The position numbers were made by a program, and so were the translations under genes. A stretch of DNA of 5,943 nt from a bacterium (lineage in GTDB: Bacteria; Latescibacterota; UBA2968; GCA-2709665): positions 1-5,943 of the forward strand of contig JAQCGA010000273.1 of NCBI GenBank assembly GCA_027619145.1. Direction: 5' to 3'. The notes under the pieces were generated by a model. The model did not search any database. It worked only from the letters and a program-made list of their open reading frames with translations, and was not told the DNA's origin. Positions 1-5,015 of the stretch are shown piece by piece. Within the stretch, counting starts at the first letter, position 1. Every line of letters starts with the position of its first letter.

Positions 1-121
1 GCAGAAACATCACGTGATCAGGGTGGCTGTGTGTTTGAACCCTTCTATACTTCGTCCACTTGAGACGCGGGAATTCATCCCTGATTCTCTGCAGATACCA
101 CTCCGTCTTCTCTGGTTTCAT
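1..121 (-). CDS. Partial hypothetical protein, N-terminal 40 residues
   Basis: An open frame reads leftward from an ATG at 121-119 and is still open at the window edge, so only the N-terminus is present. The start is well supported: a strong Shine-Dalgarno sequence, GGAGGAGG, lies at 133-126 with about 7 bases between its first GGAGG and the ATG. The visible protein begins MKPEKTEWYLQRIRDEF and continues through a basic stretch (KWTKYRRVQ) to a His-rich segment, THSHPDHVMFL. No family is recognised with confidence. The hydrophobic turn after the HPDH segment could be the first beta strands of a kinase-like or nucleotidyltransferase-like fold, but this is a guess. It lies upstream of attC 1 on the opposite strand, so it is probably the gene of another cassette, inserted in reverse orientation like the HigBA pair further right. 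Confidence 0.6.
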   Translation of the reverse strand, partial: MKPEKTEWYLQRIRDEFPRLKWTKYRRVQTHSHPDHVMFL

Positions 122-200
122 CTGACCTCCTCCAGTTGACTTCGTTTCGCTGGATCAGGTGTATCTTGAATTTTCCGTTTGAAGAGGGTCGATATAACAC

Positions 201-225
201 CTTCAAAACTCTGCAATCTTTGAAG
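201..225. promoter_or_regulatory. Inverted repeat upstream of the left-edge minus-strand gene
   Basis: CTTCAAA (201-207) and TTTGAAG (219-225) form a perfect 7-base inverted repeat with an 11-base spacer. It lies about 80-105 bases upstream of the minus-strand start at 121, where an operator would be expected, and a TATATC sequence on the minus strand lies just downstream of it. On the plus strand it is followed by TTTTGCTT, so a weak terminator is the alternative. Function is inferred from position only. Confidence 0.3.
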
Positions 226-271
226 TTTTGCTTCTGGTGTTTGTGCCCAATTGGTTTTCAGCGCTGCTTTC

Positions 272-366
272 ATTTAACGCTTGCCGGTTTGCGAACCTGC
301 TGGAGCGAAGCGCAGGCAGGTTGGGGGAGGTTGGGGTTAAGGGTGCGCGTGAACCGGTTGTTATGC
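272..366 (+). other. attC recombination site 1 (integron cassette)
   Basis: The site starts with ATTTAAC (272-278), a perfect match to the R'' consensus RYYYAAC, and ends with GTTATGC (360-366), one base off the R' consensus GTTRRRY. Between them, CCGGTT (284-289) pairs with AACCGG (352-357), and an inner hairpin forms from AACCTGC (294-300) and GCAGGTT (316-322). The right half carries a G-rich unpaired tract (GGTTGGGG), which gives the asymmetry typical of a folded attC. The site is strongly similar along its length to the one at 1238-1334, as expected for a cassette array. It marks the 3' end of the cassette to its left, and cassette A begins within its GTT. Confidence 0.8.
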
Positions 367-534
367 ATTGTGCCGCTTGCGATCAGTCAAACCCATAGAG
401 GGGCAGCATTCAGTCTGGTCTTTTTGGTTTTCAGGTTTTTCGTCTTTTGGGACATTGGGGATGGGTTAGTTTCTTGACTTTTGACAGATTTTTGTAGTAC
501 TTTCAAACATTATGATCTTTCAAGGAGAAAAACC

Positions 535-768
535 ATGAATGCGCCGCCTCTTCTTTCTGAATTAGAAGAAAATATCAGTCGGTTGTCTGTAGATGAACAA
601 CTGTTGCTTATTGAGCGTGTGAGCCATCGGATTAGAAAAAATATCTCTGGGAAACAAGATATCGATATTCAATTGAGTGAAATGGCTTCCGATCCCGAAA
701 TCCAAAGAGAACTTCAGGATATTGAGCGTGAATTCTCAGTCACAGAACAAGATGGATTGGGCGATTAA
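535..768 (+). CDS. Antitoxin-like small protein, partner of the MazF/PemK toxin
   Basis: This 77-residue acidic protein starts at the ATG at 535, chosen because AAGGAG (about 522-527) lies at good spacing. A longer frame from a TTG at 481 has no such site and would run through the presumed promoter region. The N-terminal half holds an amphipathic helix (RLSVDEQLLLIERVSHRIRK, about residues 15-34), a pattern common in small antitoxins. The C-terminus (MASDPEIQRELQDIEREF followed by a DGL motif) is a recurring tail in antitoxins encoded just before PemK/MazF toxins and is probably the toxin-binding part. The stop shares its last A with the toxin ATG (TAATG, 766-770), indicating translational coupling. 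The role, binding and neutralising the downstream ribonuclease and probably repressing its own operon, is inferred from family and context. It is not an obvious AbrB-fold MazE. Confidence 0.8.
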   Translation: MNAPPLLSELEENISRLSVDEQLLLIERVSHRIRKNISGKQDIDIQLSEMASDPEIQRELQDIEREFSVTEQDGLGD

Positions 769-1115
769 TGGCTATTGAACGTGGTGAAATATACTTTGTG
801 AACCTCAATCCTGTAGAAGGTCGCGAACAGGCAGGACAGCGTCCTGTTTTGGTTCTTTCTATAGATGCGATCAATCGGTTACCTCTTGTTGTGACTGTTG
901 TTGTGGGTACAAAAGGTGACAATATCACACGGGATTATCCTACGAATATTCGATTGAATCCAGAGGAAACAGGTTTAGATCTGGAAACTGTTTTCTTGGG
1001 TTTCCAGATTCGATCACTGGATCTAAAACGTTTTCCAGAAAAGTCCTCAGGCAGAGTTTCAAGAATAACTTTAAAGAAAGTGGAAGACGTTGTTCGATAT
1101 TGTCTCGGGTTGTAA
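768..1115 (+). CDS. mazF: Type II toxin, MazF/PemK-family mRNA interferase
   Basis: This 115-residue protein has full MazF/PemK-family length. It opens with RGEIYFVNLNPVEGREQAG, the family's first strands and loop. GQRPVLVLS (about residues 23-31) follows, in which R25 matches the conserved catalytic arginine. VVVGTKG (about 45-50) comes next; its threonine, T48, corresponds to the second active-site position of MazF. The later segment FLGFQIRSLDLKRF (about 76-89) and the C-terminal GRVSRITLKKVEDVVRYCLGL match the family's last strand and helix. Family members cut single-stranded RNA at short specific sequences and stop growth by degrading mRNA. It shares one base with the upstream antitoxin gene and is followed by a strong terminator at 1150-1195, so the two genes form a self-contained operon within one cassette. 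Active-site residues look intact. The cleavage sequence cannot be read from the DNA. Confidence 0.92.
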   Translation: MAIERGEIYFVNLNPVEGREQAGQRPVLVLSIDAINRLPLVVTVVVGTKGDNITRDYPTNIRLNPEETGLDLETVFLGFQIRSLDLKRFPEKSSGRVSRITLKKVEDVVRYCLGL

Positions 1116-1149
1116 GTAAAACAGAACTTCATCTGAACAAAAAACCATA

Positions 1150-1195
1150 CCGCAGACTTCAAGGATACTTCTTTGAACTGCGGCTTTTTGTTTTT
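1150..1195 (+). terminator. Rho-independent terminator after the MazF-type operon
   Basis: CCGCAG (1150-1155) pairs with CTGCGG (1178-1183). The stem is extended inward by TTCAA/TTGAA pairing around a short loop and is followed by CTTTTTGTTTTT. It begins 34 bases after the toxin stop codon and ends transcription before attC 2. Confidence 0.88.
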
Positions 1196-1237
1196 GCCCC
1201 CATTGATTTTCAAGTTCTGTCTTTCAAGCGGCATTTT

Positions 1238-1334
1238 GCATAACGGTTGGCCGGTTTGCGAACCTGCCGGAGCGTAGCGCAGGCAGGTTGGGGGTGGTTG
1301 GGGTCAAGGGTGGAACGTAAACCGGCTGTTAGGC
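1238..1334 (+). other. attC recombination site 2
   Basis: The left box GCATAAC (1238-1244) differs from RYYYAAC at one position, while the right box GTTAGGC (1328-1334) fits GTTRRRY perfectly. An outer stem is made by GCCGGTTT (1250-1257) and AAACCGGC (1319-1326), a perfect 8-base match. An inner hairpin joins AACCTGCC (1261-1268) and GGCAGGTT (1282-1289). The G-rich right half is unpaired. Long stretches are shared with attC 1, for example GCCGGTTTGCGAACCTGC. It separates cassette A from cassette B. Confidence 0.85.
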
Positions 1335-1359
1335 GATGGCGTGCGCCGGGGTGGGGTGG

Positions 1360-1378
1360 GCGTGCCAGGACGGCACGC
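1360..1378. other. GC-rich hairpin just downstream of attC 2
   Basis: GCGTGCC (1360-1366) and GGCACGC (1372-1378) form a perfect 7-base stem around the loop AGGAC. It lies 25 bases inside cassette B, ahead of its genes. No T-run follows, so it is not a standard terminator. It shares its loop sequence with the terminator at 2259-2291. Confidence 0.5.
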
Positions 1379-1411
1379 GTAGGTGGGATGCCTTTCGGGA
1401 AAAGGAAACCG

Positions 1412-1439
1412 TTGATATCGAATTGAAAATAAATATCTT
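1412..1439 (+). promoter_or_regulatory. Candidate promoter of the DUF104/VapC operon
   Basis: TTGATA (1412-1417) and TATCTT (1434-1439) resemble -35 and -10 boxes with a 16-base AT-rich spacer. They lie about 130 bases ahead of the antitoxin ATG in the otherwise gene-free leader of cassette B. GATAT and ATATC at the two ends of the element form a short inverted repeat that could serve in autoregulation. Support is by consensus match and position only. Confidence 0.4.
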
Positions 1440-1567
1440 ACATTATTCTCTTCTTGCTTCAAAGCTGAAAACCAACTATATTCTATAGGACAACAATTAG
1501 AGGTTTATTTCCTCGCTCTTGTTTCACATTCGGCTGGATTTTCTAACAGAGGAGGTGTTGAAAGACC

Positions 1568-1804
1568 ATGAAACAAACTCTTGATGCCGTATATGAAAAA
1601 GGAGTCTTTCGACCTCTTAAAACACCTGAGCTTTCAGAAGGTCAACACGTGCGGCTTGAAGTTGAGGCTCCGTCCGAAGAAGCTTTCGATGACCTTCTGG
1701 AACTGGCAGCAAATGTTTATGAGGGACTATCCGACGACCAGATAGATGAAATTGAAAAGATCGTGCTCGACCGCAAAGATTTCTTTGGAGACCAAACTCG
1801 GTAA
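1568..1804 (+). CDS. DUF104 (AF2212-like) antitoxin of a VapBC-type module
   Basis: The 78-residue product begins MKQTLDAVYEKGVFRPL and continues to LSEGQHVRLEVE, the compact beta-barrel signature of the DUF104/AF2212-like antitoxin family (residues about 1-34). The second half is acidic and helical (DDLLELAANVYEGLSDDQIDEIEKIVLDRKDFF) and is probably the segment that wraps the toxin. The ATG at 1568 follows a GGAGGT (1551-1556). The stop overlaps the toxin start by one base (TAATG at 1802-1806), exactly as in cassette A. Family members pair with PIN-domain VapC toxins, which is the arrangement here. Binding to the toxin to block its RNase site is inferred from this pairing. Confidence 0.85.
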   Translation: MKQTLDAVYEKGVFRPLKTPELSEGQHVRLEVEAPSEEAFDDLLELAANVYEGLSDDQIDEIEKIVLDRKDFFGDQTR

Positions 1805-2214
1805 TGGCTCTTTCTCAGATGGTGCTGGATACAGATATTCTCACCGCAATCCTAAGACAGAATCCCATCGTTCTTCCCAGGGCCCGAGCGTATCTCAATG
1901 AGCACGGCCGATTTCATCTTTCGATCATCACCAGGTATGAAATTCTTCGCGGTCTGAAGACGAAAGATGCGACTCGGCAGGCCGCCACGTTTGAAACCTT
2001 TTGTTCCAGGAATATGATTTTGCCGTTGACCGATGAAGCGGTTACAACGGCGACTGAAATCTATGCAGACCTGAGCAAACGGGGAGAATTGATTGGCGAT
2101 GCAGATATTTTGATTGCGGCTTCTGCAATGGCCCACGGGCTTGGAGTGGTCACCAACAATGAAAGACACTTCCAGCGGATTTCAGGCCTTCATATGGAGA
2201 ACTGGTTAAAATAA
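1804..2214 (+). CDS. vapC: VapC-type PIN-domain ribonuclease toxin
   Basis: The 136-residue protein has the standard length and motif order of VapC toxins. The first catalytic aspartate is D9 in VLDTDIL, E46 lies in ITRYEILRGL, and D99 with D101 lie in LIGDADILIAASA. The C-terminal VVTNNERHF (about 115-123) matches the final PIN motif, with Asn where Asp is also common. These acidic residues hold the metal ions used for RNA cleavage; VapC toxins usually cut tRNA or rRNA. The start at 1804 is coupled to the antitoxin stop and has GGAG (about 1788-1791) upstream. An internal ATG at codon 6 would still keep the catalytic domain. A terminator follows at 2259. All key residues are present, so it appears functional. 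Confidence 0.92.
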   Translation: MALSQMVLDTDILTAILRQNPIVLPRARAYLNEHGRFHLSIITRYEILRGLKTKDATRQAATFETFCSRNMILPLTDEAVTTATEIYADLSKRGELIGDADILIAASAMAHGLGVVTNNERHFQRISGLHMENWLK

Positions 2215-2258
2215 AGTGAAGATTGTTGCAAGTGAATTGATAAAGATTTTTAGATTTT

Positions 2259-2291
2259 GGCGGCCCAGGACGGGCCGCCGGTTTTGTTTTT
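2259..2291 (+). terminator. Rho-independent terminator after vapC
   Basis: GGCGGCCC (2259-2266) and GGGCCGCC (2272-2279) form a perfect 8-base GC stem around the loop AGGAC, followed by GGTTTTGTTTTT. It starts 45 bases after the vapC stop and sits just before the attC 3 remnant. Confidence 0.92.
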
Positions 2292-2305
2292 GGCGCACGC
2301 TTTTC

Positions 2306-2312
2306 GCCTAAC
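2306..2312 (+). other. Left box of attC 3, site interrupted by IS110
   Basis: GCCTAAC matches the R'' consensus RYYYAAC perfectly. It lies just after the vapC terminator, where the other TA cassettes carry their attC sites. The expected hairpin and GTTRRRY box do not follow; the sequence passes instead into the IS110 upstream region. I read this as an attC split by insertion. Confidence 0.6.
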
Positions 2313-2343
2313 GATTCTATATTGAAAAAGGGATAGGGTAAAA

Positions 2344-2430
2344 CCAGCGTTGAGGGGAAGCTGAACCTTCACCTTTTGGCGGAGGTGTCTTAAGATTCAG
2401 TGAGAAGAGCTCGAAACCCCTCAACACTGG
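2344..2430 (+). ncRNA. Candidate IS110 bridge RNA region with nested stems
   Basis: CCAGCGTTGAGGGG (2344-2357) and CCCCTCAACACTGG (2417-2430) form an outer stem with 13 of 14 positions paired. Inside it, CTGAA (2361-2365) pairs with TTCAG (2396-2400), and CACCT (2370-2374) pairs with AGGTG (2383-2387). IS110-group elements carry a structured guide RNA, the bridge RNA, in the non-coding region just upstream of the transposase, which is this location. The outer stem also covers the first bases of the transposase Shine-Dalgarno (GGAGG at 2429-2433), so it may limit translation. The folding is seen in the sequence; the bridge-RNA role is inference. Confidence 0.5.
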
Positions 2431-2439
2431 AGGTGCACG

Positions 2440-3780
2440 ATGAAGGCCAAAACAAAGATTTTTCACGAGAAGCGTCAGGCCATCGCAGGACATTTCGTGC
2501 TCGGTATTGATCCCGGCAAGGAGAACCACAGCGGCATGGTCCTCGATCCGTCCGGGTTGGAGCAGGAAGGCGCGTTCTCCTTTCCAGTAACCCGTGAGGG
2601 ATACGACACAACACTCTGGCGACACCTTCACAGGCGCATAAAAGATGCTGGACCTGACAACCTGGTTGTAGCCATTGAGACCTCGTGCAATCTCTGGGTG
2701 ACTCTGGCGTATTACTTTCACCAGAAGGGGTATCGCGTACTCTTGGTCAGCCCACTGACGACATACCACGCCAGGCCCATGATGCATCACGATTTCTCCA
2801 AATCAGATCCCCGGGACGCCTACCTGGTAGCCGACTGTGCGCAGAAGGGAAGCTACCATCTCTTCCAGACCTTTGAACCTCAACTCGAAGCGGCACACCA
2901 GCTCTCGATTGCCTACGACAAGCTGCGGAAGGACTACACGCAGAACATCCTCCGCCTCCGCTCGTTGATGGAGCGTATCTTCCCGGAATACCTCAACGCC
3001 TTCAATATCAAGACGAAAACCTCTCTCTACCTGCTGGAACGCTATTTTCTGCCACACGACTTCCTGGCCATCGACGTCGAAGAAGAGGGACGCGTCATCA
3101 GCAGGATCTCACGAGCCAAGCACGGAGTCGATACCCTCAAAAAGCTGAAGGCGTGGGCACAGACAACCATCGGCATCCCGGTGGATGGGCAGGAAGAAGC
3201 TCTCCGGATCATTCTTACCGGCTGGGTCGATGCCGTCCGGCGTTGTCAGGAACAACTCAAGGCCGTCGAAAAGGCGATGATCCAACATACGCAGGACGAT
3301 CCCACCTTCCACATCCTTGACTCCATTCCCAACATCAACAAGAACCTGGCCGCCCAGTTCACGGCCGAGACGCACGGGGCCGTACGGTTCACACACTTCA
3401 AGCAGATCCAGAAGCTCGCCGGAACCAACGTCCGTATCTCTGACTCGGGAAAATACAAAGGTCAAAGGCGGATGAGCAAAATCGGGAATGCGAGACTACG
3501 GCGGATTATCTTCCAGATGACTCAGCAGGCCGTGAAGGTCGTGCCGCAGGTCCGGCGCAAGTTCCTTCAGCGGGAACTCAAGACAAAGTGCTACCGGAAG
3601 AACATCGTCGCAGCGTCCTCGCAACTGCTCCAACTCCTGGTAGCCCTCCTCAGAGAAAACAGATGTTATGAGGAGAGACCCGAACAGATGGCCGCACTCC
3701 AATCATTGGAGAAGCGCTTCCAGGCGCGATACAAACAGAAGCAGAACCCCAAGCGCTCGCGCTCCCGTCAGGCAGCCTGA
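2440..3780 (+). CDS. IS110-family DEDD transposase
   Basis: The 446-residue protein has both domains of the IS110 family. The N-terminal RuvC-like DEDD nuclease domain shows D24 in LGIDPGKENH, E80 in VVAIETSCNLW, and D123 and D126 in SKSDPRDAYLVADCA. The C-terminal Transposase_20 domain starts near residue 292 with ILDSIPNIN and includes RFTHFKQIQKLAG and the S336 motif ISDSGKYKGQRRMSKIGNARLRR, where the serine is the proposed recombination nucleophile. The ends are basic, the last residues reading PKRSRSRQAA. The start at 2440 is preceded by GGAGG (2429-2433). The gene has no frameshift or stop and the catalytic residues are present, so the element could be active. It is somewhat longer than common IS110 transposases (about 330-430 residues), the excess lying in the middle helical region and the tail. 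Family members move DNA through RNA-guided recombination. Confidence 0.95.
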   Translation: MKAKTKIFHEKRQAIAGHFVLGIDPGKENHSGMVLDPSGLEQEGAFSFPVTREGYDTTLWRHLHRRIKDAGPDNLVVAIETSCNLWVTLAYYFHQKGYRVLLVSPLTTYHARPMMHHDFSKSDPRDAYLVADCAQKGSYHLFQTFEPQLEAAHQLSIAYDKLRKDYTQNILRLRSLMERIFPEYLNAFNIKTKTSLYLLERYFLPHDFLAIDVEEEGRVISRISRAKHGVDTLKKLKAWAQTTIGIPVDGQEEALRIILTGWVDAVRRCQEQLKAVEKAMIQHTQDDPTFHILDSIPNINKNLAAQFTAETHGAVRFTHFKQIQKLAGTNVRISDSGKYKGQRRMSKIGNARLRRIIFQMTQQAVKVVPQVRRKFLQRELKTKCYRKNIVAASSQLLQLLVALLRENRCYEERPEQMAALQSLEKRFQARYKQKQNPKRSRSRQAA

Positions 3781-4208
3781 GTTACCACCGAACTTCACCC
3801 GCTCTTTGACATCGTTGTTGGAACATCTACCGGTGCAGTTTCCAGTCGGACCGGTTATCGAATCGCCGTCGGATACGACGGCCAGGGGCGGCCTGCAGGA
3901 ACCGACCAGAGGAGGGCTCACAACGAGTCGCTTCGGCTAACAGATCCGCAGGCCTCCCCGTCTTCCTGGATCGGATTAGAGAATGAGCGAAGATCGGCGC
4001 ATCTATGACGCCGACTGCGAATGTAAGGTCAGATCGGAAGACAGTCTTAACGGGAGCCTCGCCCCTCGCAAAAAACGGTCCCGCACCTCAAGGGGGTACT
4101 GCGCCTGGAACAGAACGAGTAACCCCCAATTTTTACCCCTCAGCGCCCAAAACTGAACATGAAAATCCAATTATCTCGAAAACTCCAGAACTTCGCCCTT
4201 GACTTTCC
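3781..4208. other. Gene-poor stretch: IS110 3' region and unassigned DNA
   Basis: No convincing gene was found. Two overlapping short plus-strand frames (3983-4156, 57 codons; 4005-4202, 65 codons) lack good Shine-Dalgarno sites and recognisable motifs. The part next to the transposase carries ACCGGT twice (3829-3834 and 3850-3855) and a perfect hairpin, GCCGTC (3865-3870) with GACGGC (3877-3882), and is probably the IS110 right side. An imperfect inverted repeat spans 3937-3979. GATCGG occurs at 3969, 3992 and 4032. The C-rich tail (about 4120-4160) is unexplained. This may include a decayed cassette or the end of another element. Confidence 0.5.
3937..3979. repeat. Imperfect inverted repeat near the presumed IS110 right end
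   Basis: CTAA (3937), GATC (3943) and CAGG (3949) are matched in reverse order by CCTG (3965), GATC (3969) and TTAG (3976-3979), around a 12-base loop. It begins with GGCTAAC and ends with GATTAGA, which look like weak attC boxes. It could be a subterminal IS structure or a shrunken attC. Confidence 0.4.
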
Positions 4209-4306
4209 GCATGTAGGCGGCGCATCCCCGAAGCCGCCGCAGCGAAGCGAAGGCGGTTGTGGGGGATCAGGGGTTGTGAATGGAACGGGGATGCGCTGTT
4301 AAATGC
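4209..4306 (+). other. attC recombination site 4, degenerate left box
   Basis: The right box GTTAAAT (4298-4304) fits GTTRRRY perfectly. GCGCATCCCCG (4220-4230) and CGGGGATGCGC (4286-4296) form a perfect 11-base outer stem, and an inner hairpin joins GCCGCC (4233-4238) and GGCGG (4252-4256), with AGCGAAGCG in its loop as in attC 1. The G-rich right half is unpaired as in attC 1 and 2. The expected left box GCATTTAAC appears only as GCATGTAGG, so the AAC is lost. The cleaved box is the right one, so recombination may still be possible. Confidence 0.75.
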
Positions 4307-4315
4307 TGGCCGCGC

Positions 4316-4344
4316 GCCCCCATAGAGCGAAGCTATAGAGGGGC
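4316..4344. repeat. Hairpin just inside cassette D
   Basis: GCCCC (4316-4320) and GGGGC (4340-4344), with ATAG and CTAT further in, form a bulged stem around AGCGAAG. A related shorter sequence, CCCATAGAGGGGC, lies at 392-404 in the same position relative to attC 1. No T-run follows. Function unknown. Confidence 0.45.
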
Positions 4345-4429
4345 TGAAATAGAGCGCACGTCATAGACAATGTCTTTTGCTTTTTTCTTTTGAATCGATC
4401 CGAGTTCTACGGCTTAATCCTGAGATCTC

Positions 4430-4702
4430 TCATACCACATCCAATACGGCTTGAGGGTGTTTCTCGACAACCATCAGCAACGTCCGAGCGGCGCCAGATG
4501 GACTCCGACGACCCTGTTCCCAGTCCTGTAAGGTTCGGACCGAAACGCCCAACAGTTGAGCAAACTGAGATTGAGAAAGACCTGCTTTGGTCCGAATCTC
4601 AGCAACATCAGGTGCATTGATCACGCGACCATGCTCGCCACGTTTGATTTCCTGGAGACCTTCGAGAATTTCTTTCCCGATGTCCCGATGGGTCTCATTC
4701 AT
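4430..4702 (-). CDS. higA: HigA-type antitoxin, XRE-family helix-turn-helix protein
   Basis: The 90-residue protein has a helical N-terminus (HRDIGKEILEGLQEIKRGEHG) followed by an XRE/Cro-type helix-turn-helix at about residues 32-76. AEIRTKAGLSQSQFAQLLG forms the first helices and VSVRTLQDWEQGRRSPSGAA the recognition region, a typical HigA/MqsA-like layout. It is the second gene of a minus-strand operon and overlaps higB by 8 bases (ATGAATGA, 4695-4702). Its Shine-Dalgarno (AAGGAGG) lies inside the higB coding sequence, 6 bases before the ATG. HigA antitoxins bind the HigB toxin and, through the HTH, repress their own promoter; the palindrome at 5020-5034 is the probable binding site. The toxin-first gene order is characteristic of hig operons. 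No clear terminator follows the stop. Confidence 0.92.
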   Translation of the reverse strand: MNETHRDIGKEILEGLQEIKRGEHGRVINAPDVAEIRTKAGLSQSQFAQLLGVSVRTLQDWEQGRRSPSGAARTLLMVVEKHPQAVLDVV

Positions 4703-5009
4703 TTTCTACCTCCTTGCGGATTTGCCGCAGGACATGAGCGGGTATATTGTCTCTGACATTTTTCGGATAGATCGTCAACATCCAGAAGACGCGTGAGCTT
4801 ACTTTGACAAAATAGATGACGCGATAGCCCCCACGTTTGCCACGCCCAACGGCTCGCCACCTCAGCTTACGAACACCGCCTGAACCTGGAATCACGTCAC
4901 CCACTTCAGGATTTGCCATCAGGGCATTCTGTAGCTGGGCATATTCCGGATCGGGCAGGTAATCTTGCACAAGGCGGGTAAAGAGCTTTGTCTCGATAAA
5001 TGTGTACAT
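4695..5009 (-). CDS. higB: HigB/RelE-type toxin, ribosome-dependent mRNA endonuclease family
   Basis: The protein is 104 residues from the ATG at 5009-5007, beginning MYTFIETKLFTRLVQDYL. It matches the RelE/HigB-2 family throughout: PEYAQLQNALMANPEVGDVIPGSGGVRKLRW (about 21-51), the basic GRGKRGGYRVIYF (about 55-67), the strand FWMLTIYPKN (about 75-84) and the final helix HVLRQIRKEVENE. Arg and Lys residues in the GRGKRGG segment are likely catalytic or RNA-contacting. A longer frame opens at a TTG at 5027, but those codons lie over the operator and promoter, so the ATG is preferred. Family members cut mRNA on the ribosome. It is the first gene of the operon, overlapping higA. There is no Shine-Dalgarno before the ATG, and the -10 box ends only 6 bases upstream, which suggests a leaderless message. 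Confidence 0.92.
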   Translation of the reverse strand: MYTFIETKLFTRLVQDYLPDPEYAQLQNALMANPEVGDVIPGSGGVRKLRWRAVGRGKRGGYRVIYFVKVSSRVFWMLTIYPKNVRDNIPAHVLRQIRKEVENE

Positions 5010-5015
5010 ATCACA

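Larger units (their letters stand above)
2313..3936 (+). mobile_element. IS110-family insertion sequence (ends approximate)
   Basis: The element is defined by its DEDD transposase gene and by the break in attC 3 at its left side. IS110 elements lack ordinary terminal inverted repeats and usually make no target duplication, so the ends cannot be read directly. CTAAC occurs both at 2308-2312 and at 3937-3941, which would fit a short shared core flanking an element of about 1.6 kb. This is a weak argument. Members of the related IS1111 group are known to target attC sites, which agrees with this position. Left boundary is moderately supported; right boundary is a guess. Confidence 0.55.

Noticed and set aside
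136..477. Plus-strand frame of 113 codons
   Set aside because: It covers attC 1 and has no ribosome site; its composition is Trp/Phe/Cys-rich translation of non-coding DNA.
481..516. Consensus-like TTGACA (481-486) and TATGAT (511-516) ahead of the MazF-type operon
   Set aside because: The spacing is 24 bases, too long for one promoter; no partner at 16-18 bases was found for either box. A promoter is likely in this region but cannot be placed.
272..1334. CRISPR array from the repeated sequences
   Set aside because: The repeats are about 95 bases, self-complementary, and separated by whole genes, which fits attC and not CRISPR.
1852..2169. Minus-strand frame of 105 codons
   Set aside because: Fully inside vapC, which has clear catalytic motifs on the plus strand.
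2317..3702. Several minus-strand frames over the transposase (for example 2317-2790, 3109-3465)
   Set aside because: Shadows of the IS110 transposase; no ribosome sites or recognisable domains.
3668..3940. Plus-strand frame of 90 codons overlapping the transposase end
   Set aside because: Overlaps the transposase C-terminus by over 100 bases in another frame and has no family features.
4120..4160. C-rich AACCCCCAATTTTTACCCC segment as an IS21-type end
   Set aside because: Resemblance is only general; no second copy, transposase or target duplication is visible.
4005..4202. Short plus-strand frames at 3983-4156 and 4005-4202
   Set aside because: They overlap each other, lack good ribosome sites and show no motif; the region looks non-coding.
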